DNA from: Morella rubra
Taxonomy: Eukaryota > Streptophyta > Magnoliopsida > Fagales > Myricaceae
DNA: 64,000 nucleotides
NCBI GenBank assembly: GCA_003952965.2
Contig: CM025849.1
Span: 186,001 to 250,000, forward strand
Direction: 5' to 3'
The notes under the pieces were generated by a model. The model had not been told where the DNA came from, made no database searches, and saw only the letters and a list, made by a program, of their open reading frames with translations. The translations under genes were made by a program, and so were the position numbers. Shown here piece after piece: positions 22,799 through 31,930 of this stretch. The first letter of the stretch is position 1; each line of letters opens with the position of its first letter.

Positions 22799-24084
22799 TC
22801 CGGTTCATTGCAGACAGGTGGACTCTTCGGGACCTACTGGCAGTGCCTGTATGGTTCAGATATCTCAGTGGCTTGCACTGCATTGACTTTATTTTGCAAG
22901 CGAAAACGGTCCTCGTATCGCCCGAAGCGGAGAGACTAAGATAGCGAGAAAATGGAGGCCCTAAAAGCCTCGTACGGAGACATATCCTCCGACTCAGATA
23001 ACGACGCCTCAACTCCAGTCTCTACTAACTCCCAAGACTCCACAACACCTTTGCCCTCGCCTCCCGTTTATCTTCTCAACCCTTCCAGTTCCAATCCTCT
23101 TGGTAATATGCCCACCAATCTTCTCTACTCTTCGCAATTTCATATCTTGGCTACCGAGAGAAACCAGAATGAAAACAAACCATTTTGGGGAAACTGTCAT
23201 TCAAACAACTGAAAAAGCAAAAACGTTTTCCTCAGAAACCACACACGGCTGAAGATTTTTCGCCTTTTCTTTTAGATGATTATAAAAGTTTTTGCTTACC
23301 AGCGTTTGATGTTTTTATTTTGAGAAGGGACTCTGGACTGCCTCCAAACTTGTCAGGCCACTAGAGTTAGGACCTTTCCCCATGAAGAAGGGAACTATGC
23401 TTTGCATGTGTACATCCCAGGTAATCAACAAACTACTAGCATCTCAGCTTCTTTCCGGACTCAATTTCATAAAATTTGTCCTTACCGAAGGCTTCAAGAG
23501 AGTGCTCTACGCCTCTCTAGATGCTTATTGTCTATGAAAAGTTATTGAGTGCAATGGTGAGAAAGATCTGTAAGCACAAACAGTCAGCATTATGCCCTGT
23601 TTGTGAGTTAAGGAACATAATATAATGCAGTTCGACTTCGGTTTCTTCTTTGTGTTTCAATGTCCGGTTAGATTGAATGTATTCAGTAGGCTAAATTTGG
23701 ACTCGACCGTATGAAATGCTTGATTTTGAGCTTAGACCTTTGCTTAATCTACGTGCTTTCAGTTTACATACCAGATGCGCCAAAGAAAGAGCTGGCCTTG
23801 TGTTTGAAGAAGTTAACATCTCTTGTACTTGGCCTTCACGTCGCCGATGTTGATGTCCCGCTTGACAGTCTGTGCAAAGATGATCACAAGCTCGAACAAG
23901 TGGCCCTAGGAAGGGAATTCCACATAAGTCTAGGAAGAACTGTCCCAATCCGGGTGCATCAGATTGACTCGGTGGTATCAATGCTTCGGCAGAAGCTTCA
24001 ATCTCAGAAGCGGTCAGATTTTATTTCTAGCATATCAATTCTAGTTCAAGTGCAAAGCATGATGTTATGAGTTTCCACATCAAT
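22799..24084 (+). repeat. Left arm of the USB1 inverted repeat
   Basis: This arm, from the 5' UTR (TTCCGGTTCATTGCAGACAG) through exons 1-3 and the start of intron 3, matches the reverse complement of 25826-27109 with only scattered substitutions and small indels. For pairs in exon 3 and nearby, left plus right coordinates sum to 49,909; for exon 1 they sum to 49,908, so there is one net base of indel between. Outside these limits the sequences diverge at once. Confidence 0.85.
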
Positions 24085-25313
24085 GCATAATTTGGTTGTG
24101 AAGCAGGTACTGGATCGATTTTAGTAAGTGGCAAGTTTTTCTTAATGATGATCATACACGAACCTTTTTATCAATGGAAATTCTTACTGGAGGATTAGCT
24201 GAGGTGCGCTGGACATGCTTTTCTTTTTCTCTTTTCCACCTAAGTTAGTTCCTTTTTTTATGCCTTTTTGTCCTCGTTAAGGTTGAACTTCCAAGTCTTG
24301 AATTTGTCATTTTGCTGCAGTTTTTGCATTCTTCTTTTCTCCTTTTTGGTCGCTGTGTACAGAGCTGGTAGAGTCATATGAACTATTGAAACAGTGAGTG
24401 TATGTTTTTTTCCCTGGAGTGAAACATAACTTGTTTCAATCTAAATTGACAGGGATCTCATGATTACAGTATGATGATGTGATACGGGAACGCCAAAACA
24501 TCAAATGAATACAGCTTGTTTTTGCATGTATCTTTATGCCAATTATGCATAGATATGCCTGAGTGAAGCAAATTTAGTGCGAATCAATGAATAGGCGCAA
24601 CTATTTGTTCAAGATTATAAAAAACATGCTACTAGACATAAGTTAAAAAACATGCTACTACCCTTAAGTGAAAAACACAAGTTAACATTTTCATGGACAT
24701 TGAATCAATATATTGCTTGAGAAGGAATAGCTGTTATTGGCTTATGGTCTATACGTTGAGTCTCTATATCTCCACCTTCAAGTTTTTGTTCTAACTCTTT
24801 TCATATTAGCTGCATGGAAGGCCATGCCCAATGGACATGTCTGTTTCTATCTTAGTAGAACTTAGACACATTTATATAGTTTCGTAAGAAGTCACTTGTT
24901 TCATATATTTGTGGATTCTTACTTCAATTTATTTCAGATAAGAAAGCAAATTCACACTGTGAATGAGGTTTATAAGCTTCACAACCTTCCTGAGTTCTAT
25001 AAGGTTAGGTTTGTTATGGGTCATGTATTTAGTTATTTATTTGAGTACGTTTTTGCCATTTTACCCTGATATCTTACAGCAAAAGATTATGCTCATTGTG
25101 CTGACTGTTTCAACACAGGACCCTCGGCCCCATATATCCTTAGCTTGGGCATTGGGTGACATCAGTGATCCCCTAAAGAGAGTGGTTGAAGAAGAGATGA
25201 AGAGATTCAATGTTAAGGGCTCATTGCATAGATGCATTTTTACCAGTAAATTCAATGGCATTGATAGTAAGATCGGTAATAAAACATATAGGATATGTAA
25301 AGTTAAAGATTAA
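22952..25313 (+). CDS. USB1: U6 snRNA phosphodiesterase USB1 (2H family), intact
   Basis: A 3'-5' exoribonuclease of the 2H phosphoesterase superfamily that trims the oligo(U) tail of U6 snRNA and leaves a cyclic phosphate; it acts in the nucleus. Exons: 22952-23102, 23328-23420, 23763-24012, 24107-24203, 24938-25003, 25119-25313. Together they are 852 nt, an exact frame of 283 residues plus stop, about the usual plant length. Both catalytic H-x-S motifs are present: FHISLGRT (H134, S136) and PHISLAWALGD (H224, S226). Other conserved stretches are RVRTFPHEEGNYALHVYIP and YWIDFSKWQVFLNDDHTR. The N-terminus, MEALKASYGD followed by acidic Ser/Asp residues, is typical of plant USB1. The first half of the gene is mirrored downstream on the minus strand. 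Exon 2 uses the AG of GAGAAG as acceptor, a weak pyrimidine context, so that junction is least certain. Confidence 0.88.
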
Positions 25314-25825
25314 CTTAGCCTCATACTGGTAGTTTTTCTCCCGAAGCTTTTTGCTCGTGGTTATGTATTCGATTGCCAACTTCTGTTCTCCCACATCATG
25401 AACTGTATGATGGAAATGGACGGGTAGATCATACTGGTGTGTGAAAAAGAAGATGATAGTGTAATTCTACTCCCTTTTCTAGTCAAAAGGAAAGAAGTAT
25501 GGCTTCTGTCCCCATCGTAAGTACCAATTTACCTGTGTTTGGTAGACTAGAGGTTGTGTTATGAATTGCATTTCCTCTACCGTGAGGAAAGACTTGCAGT
25601 AAACTTGAGGAAGGAAAATCTGAATCGTGGTTTATTAAAGCCTTGATTACCCCTACAATTTTGTGGTATTGACTTTTAACAAATTAGTTCATGAGGTACA
25701 ATTTTGAACGAGATGATCTATATGGTTCATTTATCATATATATATATATATAATAAGGTTTTTGCCATAAATTAATTAACAAACTAACCGAAGATTGATA
25801 TAGATTATGGGTTGAGATATCTATT
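25314..25825 (+). other. USB1 3' UTR and spacer of the palindrome
   Basis: The USB1 stop is followed by T-rich sequence that fits a 3' UTR, and by a TA microsatellite at 25737-25753. With the last three exons and introns it makes up the roughly 1.74 kb unpaired centre (24085-25825) of the inverted repeat. No polyadenylation site can be fixed by eye, so read-through into the right arm is an open question. Confidence 0.4.
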
Positions 25826-27109
25826 TTGATATGGAAACTCATAACATCATGCTTTGCACTTGAACTAGAATTGATATGCTAGAAATAAAATCTGACCGCT
25901 TCTGAGATTGAAGCTTCTGCCGAAGCATTGATACCACCGAGTCAATCTGATGCACCCGGATTGGGACAGTTCTTCCTAGACTTATGTGGAATTCCCTTCC
26001 TAGGGCCACTTGTTCGAGCTTGTGATCATCTTTGCACAGACTGTCAAGCGGGACATCAACATCGGCGACGTGAAGGCCAAGTACAAGAGATGTTAACTTC
26101 TTCAAACACAAGGCCAGCTCTTTCTTTGGCGCATCTGGTATGTAAACTGAAAGCACGTAGATTAAGCAAAGGTCTAAGCTCAAAATCAAGCATTTCATAC
26201 GGTCGAGTCCAAATTTAGCCTACTGAATACATTCAATCTAACCGGACATTGAAACACAAAGAAGAAACCGAAGTCGAACTGCATTATATTATGTTCCTTA
26301 ACTCACAAACAGGGCATAATGCTGACTGTTTGTGCTTACAGATCTTTCTCACCATTGCACTCAATAACTTTTCATAGACAATAAGCATCTAGAGAGGCGT
26401 AGAGCACTCTCTTGAAGCCTTCGGTAAGGACAAATTTTATGAAATTGAGTCCGGAAAGAAGCTGAGATGCTAGTAGTTTGTTGATTACCTGGGATGTACA
26501 CATGCAAAGCATAGTTCCCTTCTTCATGGGGAAAGGTCCTAACTCTAGTGGCCTGACAAGTTTGGCGGCAGTCCAAGTCCCTTCTCAAATAAAAACATCA
26601 CACGCTGGTAAGCAAAAAACTCATATAAACATCTAAAAGAAAAGGTGAAAAATCTTCAGCCGTGTGTGGTTTCTGAGGAAAACATTTTTGCTTTTTCAGT
26701 TGTTTGAATGACAGTTTCCCCAAAATGGTTTGTTTTCATTCTGGTTTCTCTCGGTAGCCAAGATATGAAATTGCGAAGAGTAGAGAAGATTGGTGGGCAT
26801 ATTACCAAGAGGATTGGAACTGGAAGGGTTGAGAAGATAAACGGGAGGCGAGGGCAAAGGTGTTGTGGAGTCTTGGGAGTTAGTAGAGACTGGAGTTGAG
26901 GCGTCGTTATCTGAGTCGGAGGATATGTCTCCGTACGAGGCTTTCAGGGCCTCCATTTTCTCGCTATCTTAGTCTCTCCGCTTCGGGCAGATGAGGACCG
27001 TTTTCGCTTGCAAAATAAAGTCAATGCAGTGGAAGCCACTGAATATCTGAATCATACAGGCACTGCCAGTGGGTCCCGAAGAGTCCACCTGTCTGCAATG
27101 AACCGAAAG
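25826..27109 (-). repeat. Right arm of the USB1 inverted repeat
   Basis: Reverse complement of 22799-24084, ending on the inside at GAGTTTCCATATC and on the outside at CTTTCGGTTCATTGC. The 360-base block holding exon 3 translates identically in both arms over 119 codons, and exon 1 over 86 codons. Differences are clustered: a 2-base deletion and a substitution in exon 2, several changes in the 5' UTR, and one in codon 4 (CTA versus CTG, silent). Confidence 0.85.
25897..26956 (-). pseudogene. Partial inverted copy of USB1, exons 1-3 only
   Basis: Exon equivalents on the minus strand: about 26806-26956 (MEALKASYGD onward), 26489-26579 and 25897-26146 (including FHISLGRT). Exon 2 reads GGGACTTGGACTGCCGCC where the intact gene has GGGACTCTGGACTGCCTCC; the 2-base loss breaks the frame entering RVRTFPHEEG. 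Exons 4-6, with the second H-x-S motif, are absent, so no active enzyme can come from it. Its promoter-proximal half is retained and points toward the intact gene, so transcription would be convergent and antisense to USB1. Confidence 0.82.
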
Positions 27110-28727
27110 GCACAAGATCGGGACACGGATCTTCCTAGCAATCGAACGCCTGCCTCCAGAGTCATAGATCCGAAGGAGGTGGGGGAATTGTCAAGGATCA
27201 CTCCACCTTCTCCTGAGTTTGCTGCTCCGTTCATAACTGACATATATATACTTACACATAAACAACAAATGGAAACTAGACAGTGACACCAAAATTAGAA
27301 AGAGCCATACATCAACCTTCGAAGTTGAAAATTGGACTACTTTGAGCTCCTCGAATTCCAACACAACTTTATACTAAAAATGTCTAACAAAAATAAGAAC
27401 CATTTATATTACAGATATGCTCTACCAAAAAAAATACCAAGAACTATCAGCTTTATTTCCTTGCTGCCTGAAATCTTGAGCCTGTAACAACATATAGTTG
27501 GACAATCATATACCATCACAAACAAATGGCAAAAAAAACAAGTAACTAACTACAAAACTAAGTGAGACGTAATATGGTGGAAAAATACCTCAATGATCAC
27601 TTAGGGGGTTGGAAATATACATTAAGAAAGGAACAATATCCATTACCATATAAATCTTGTGATAGAAAACTTCAAGCGATCTAAGTTCTGCATTGGGATG
27701 AGACGACTCCACCTGTTCTACATAAAGGTAAAATAATACGCAATTGTTTTGCTATGTTTTTTCTGATTGCGTGCAAGCAGAAAAATACAGTACATAGAAA
27801 TAGATAAGATATAGTGCATGATTGAAGTATAGAGGGCCTGCCGTCTGGAGAAAAACAACACAAATTGACAGATAATCATCAGTTCAAGTTGGCCTTCAGT
27901 TCTTTAAGATACAAGCTCAGCAACCCTACACGATTTAATGCTAAAATTGGTCAAACGATATTGTGCAGAAAGTAGGAGAAGCAGAACCCCAGTCAATCCA
28001 GGCAAACTTTTGTATCCCAAAACCTCAATTCAACATTATAGCAAAGAAAACAAAAATTATATAGGGCTTACCGTTAATGTGGCCACTAAGCAACTCAAAA
28101 TCCCACATTCTTGACTAGAAGATCGGAACCTAACAGAAAAAAAATCAAACAAAAAATGTTAGTAAATGGAGTGAGAGGCCATAGAAAGATAGACAGAGAC
28201 AAGAGACATAGAGACAGAACCAGCGAGGTGAGTGATGTAGGGGTGAGTTGGGAGAGAGCCAGCATAGAGAGTGGAGAGTGACCGAGAGATTTCAAGGAGA
28301 AAGATTTTAAAATGGGAGAGATTTGAGGGATTTCCAAATTGGTGGGTGAAGAAGTTGAGGGATTTGGAAGAAATGTAGTGATTTGGGAAGAAGGTAGGTG
28401 AAATGGGTTTTGAAACGTGAAAGATTTTGAAATGGGTTTTGAATTATGAAGGGGATTTTGAAGCAGCAGCTGTATGGGTCGGAGGTGTGGTTGCACTTAA
28501 ATTATATTGGTTCGATCGGTACAGATGTTAGATGTAGAGACAAAAAAGAGGGCCTAGACGCGCGCTGGCTCACTCAGCAAAGAGCTGAGCTGAGCCGACG
28601 ACAGAGAGGCCTCATTAAATGACATGGAGGCCTCTTTATAGTCCATTTCATAGGATTTAATCCAGACGCGAGTCTAGATGTCTGGACCGTACGGTCTGGA
28701 CTGAATCAAATCCATAGAAGAGACCCA
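27110..28727. other. Spacer outside the right USB1 arm, no supported gene
   Basis: At 27112-27243 the minus strand has a short ATG frame (MSVMNGAANSGEGG onward) that runs straight into the 5' UTR of the duplicated USB1 arm; it could be part of an exon cut by the rearrangement. At 28100-28500 there is low-complexity sequence with repeats of GAAATGGGTTTTGAA and GAGAGACATAGAGAC types. Palindromic TCTGGACCGTACGGTCTGGA lies at about 28681-28700. I see no gene. Confidence 0.35.
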
Positions 28728-29028
28728 TCAACAAATGCGAGCTTGTTCTTTGCACTTAAGGCCATCTTTATAGATCTGCCAACTTGAGTAATTCTCACCA
28801 TTGAGAGTTTGAGAAACAAGAATCGCATTAGGAGTATCACCATTATTGAGGAAGTATGGATTTGACAGATTATCGGAACTATTTGGAATAGATGAAATTA
28901 AAGGAGATTCGGTACTCATTGTAAAAAGCTTTGATACCATGTCAAATGTTGAAGTTGTAATTGGTAGTTGAGAAAGAACAGAGTGAGATAGAGTGTAATC
29001 ACGCATGAGAAATGGAGAAATAGAGAAG
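28728..29028 (-). mobile_element. Ty1/copia 5' fragment: LTR end, PBS and gag start
   Basis: In element sense (minus): an LTR end CAACATTTGACA (plus 28940-29028, related to the solo LTR at 21371-21570), then the primer-binding site TGGTATCAAAGC (plus 28928-28939, complementary to initiator Met tRNA), then an ATG about ten bases on opening the gag frame. The frame contains NPYFLNNGDTPNAILVSQ and LNGENYSSW, the N-terminal copia gag signature. The coding breaks off near 28728. The left part of the LTR is replaced by the LTR-like unit at 29029. Confidence 0.78.
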
Positions 29029-29636
29029 TGTAATCAGGCCCGCACTTAGATGCCCGAGCATGTACCACTCAGCCCGGGCCCGAGCATTCAGCTCTCAGAT
29101 ACCCCGGTCATACTCTCAAATATCCCGAGTCCATATCTCAAAACTCCTGAGGAGTGCTCGGGATCGGGTCTCAAAACTCCCGGGCATACTGCTCTCGGTC
29201 ATCCCGGGAATTCAGCTCCCATACCCCCATTTACCCCTGGAAGATTTTCCCCAAGCACTCACGACACCCTAGGACTGGAATACATAGTGATCTGGATATA
29301 TCCTACTTGGTGACCTCGAGCATTTTTACTCCAATAACCCCGGGATTTTCTATTCGGTGACTCCGGGCATGTCTCCCCCTCTCGATCTCAAGACCCCGGG
29401 AATTAAAACTCACGTACCCGGCTCAAAACTCAGTTATCCAGGACTCATTCTTGCCCGATCACTTAAACACCTGCCCTGGCAGATCACTTATTATCCTGGG
29501 CACTCAAGCACCTGCCCTGCCAATCCCTAGTAAAGCAAACAGAAAAAAAAAATATATATTTTACATGAGCACAGCTATTATAACTTATACATAAAACTAT
29601 ATTAAACAAGTGGAATAAACAAGGGAGGGTGTTACA
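29029..29636 (-). mobile_element. CCCGGG-rich LTR-like unit, possibly Ty3/gypsy
   Basis: Plus-strand ends are TGTAATCAGG and GGGTGTTACA, so in minus sense it starts TGTAACACCC (a start common in plant gypsy LTRs) and ends with TTACA, giving 5-bp inverted ends. The interior is GC-rich and repeats a unit resembling ACTCAGCTCTCAGATACCCC with CCCGGG cores about every 30-45 bp. No primer-binding site, polypurine tract or target duplication was found beside it, so solo LTR is an inference. Confidence 0.5.
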
Positions 29637-31110
29637 AATAAACTCCAACATAAAAATTCTCAAAACACTCTAAATCCTAAAAATTCAACATAACAAACAT
29701 CTCCACACAGACTTTGCCATTCGTCCCCAAAAGTTTCCGTAGATTCTTTCATTGGAGATACAACCGGTCGGTTCAAGTCATTTGCCAGTTTTCTTCGTCC
29801 TCTTGGCTTATTATACCATGCGATATGTGACATCTCACAGGCGAGACTCACCCCTGATAGTCGATAGATGTCAAACACCATGCTATTTATGCAGTTCACG
29901 TAGATGGGTCATTTTCCAGAGCCAAACCTCACTCCCTTAATTAATTAATTGTTAAAAGGGTTTCCCTTTTCCCCAAGTATCCCTGCTTGATTGTAACCTT
30001 TTTCATAGTCTGGAATCTAGCTAGCTAGCAGTGACAACGTCATGGCCGGAGGCTGGTGAATATATATTTTATTGGGCTATACTTATAAGGACGATGGAAA
30101 ATAAAATATAGATTAATTGGTTCTTGTCTAAGTTTATTTTAGAGTAAAAAGATTGCACGTATGGTCGGCTTTACGTACGATATTCTTTGTGTTATAAAAT
30201 CGTGCAGATTTGTACGTACGTTAGCCTAGCTCTTGATGAGCTTCTAGAAAGTGAGATGTCATGCCACAACGTAATTTGGTTGCTAAATAGATAGGAGGAA
30301 AAGCTATGTGGGCCGGCGGAGCTGATGCATATATATTGTCTCAGCATGGTGATATTTAACCCTTTATCAACTCGTCGTACGTTTTAGTAGCAAAATTCAC
30401 ATAATTAATTATGTGTTCCGTCGGCAAAAAGGCAGAAACAGGCAGTAGTGTTTTCGATGTGGGGAAATTTTATAATAATACAAGGGGATAAAATAACTAG
30501 ACTCTACTGAAATACACTGTAGCTCAAAAAAAAAAACGTAACATATATGTATTAGATTCAGTGATTGTGCAGGCTGTGAGCACAGCAAATTCATCATGTC
30601 AATTTCAAAAAAATTTGTGCTGAAACTCTAGGAATAACTCGCTCATTTCATAATGATTCGTAGGTGCATATATTACCTCGCAAATTCATCATGCATGGGT
30701 ATCAATCGTACTCATCCTACCAAGTATAGGTGTAATGGAGATCTTAATTTGCCTATTATGCCATGAATATAACATGGTAACTATATATCCACACGGTGCA
30801 TGGTAAGAGGTGAAATAATGTGGAAATTGTAGAAAATAGTCAGAACATATTTCCACTTAGGACTACACGAATATTAATCTTAGGCACAAGAAATCTCAAG
30901 AATTCCCTACATTTTGGAGTTTGTGGTAATAGGAAGATCACTCTCGATCGATCGAAGCCCATCAAGGATTAAGTACTTATCCAGGCCATGATGACATCAA
31001 AATCTACTCCAATTAAGAACAATGATATCACGACAACAACCTTGGATATATATACTGATATTTGTTGATATATATACTGCATGGAATTGCGTTTCAATGT
31101 TTGCTTACTA
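29637..31110. other. Intergenic, no supported gene
   Basis: A minus frame at 29660-29899 was considered as the tail of a retroelement polyprotein but has no recognisable motif. The remainder is AT-rich with short TA tracts. Confidence 0.35.
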
Positions 31111-31930
31111 GTGTTGATAGGGGAATATGGATCTAAGGCGTTGTTCAAGAAAATAAGTGCGTGGGTCACGACCTTATGGAAAGGTAGAAACCATCCTCTT
31201 CAATATAATACTACTTTTTCGGTTCCCGACAAAACAAACCCACAATAAAAACTTCCTCGCACTGCATGAAATTTGACTATGGACGTACTTGTCTTTTCAG
31301 AAACCAGATGAGTTCCGTTGGTTTCTCTTGATGTTACTTGCATAAAGTTGGCAGGATATTAATTTGTCACTTCTGTCTTGCTATATATATTTTATAATTT
31401 GTATTTTATATTCTAAGGCCTCTGTGTATAAATAGCCGATACATTAACTCATTTCATCATCCAGCAATCAGCAATCTGCTTCCTCTTTTACTATTTCTGC
31501 AGCCACTGATATCTTCATTGCGGTCATCTCAGTAAGGAAGGTTTGTGATGTACAATGATTTGAAGTTTGTTGCTATAAGATAACACATTTACTAGCTTGT
31601 TGATTTAGTTTTCATAGCCTTAGCCCTTCATGCACGAAACTTCTGCTTTATGTAAAGTTTTATTCAATGAGCTTCTATATATATAACCCCCTGTCATCCT
31701 TAATTATAAAGATCAATACTTAAGAGGCAATCATTTAACTTTTTCAAGTAATATTTTAGCTAATGAAGTTTTTGTATCAAAAAGAAAGAAAACGAAGAGA
31801 CAATGAAAAATGGAAGGGAGCACCATGGATACGTTTTATTGAAAAACTCCATCATTAATTCCACAGTACATCAACCATGGACATACTAATTCTAGTCTTA
31901 TTCAAATTAAACTTCCATCCATTAGATATC
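31110..31930 (+). promoter_or_regulatory. Promoter, 5' UTR and leader intron of MATE copy 3
   Basis: The TATA box TATAAATA lies at 31427-31434. The leader contains TTTCTGCAGCCACTGATATC and ends AGTAAGGAAG at 31540. The 5'-UTR intron spans 31541-31925 (ends TTAG), and the ATG follows at 31931. Blocks such as GGGAATAT, AAAAGGT/GAAAGGT and CCCGACAAAA are shared with the other two promoter copies. Confidence 0.6.

Noticed and set aside
25928..26218. A 96-residue open frame on the strand opposite USB1 exon 3, identical in both arms (also 23691-23981)
   Set aside because: It is the antisense shadow of USB1 exon 3; identity in two places follows from the inverted repeat, not from a second gene.
28095..28496. 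133-residue minus-strand frame with hydrophobic C-terminus
   Set aside because: Pro/Ser/Leu-rich low-complexity sequence made from GGGATTTTGAA-type repeats; no motif, no splice context.
29029..29636. CRISPR-like array because of regularly spaced CCCGGG words
   Set aside because: The genome is a plant's; the repeats are degenerate and short, and LTR-like ends explain the block better.
29660..29899. Possible gypsy polyprotein tail beside the LTR-like unit
   Set aside because: No integrase or chromodomain motif; orientation relative to the LTR could not be confirmed.
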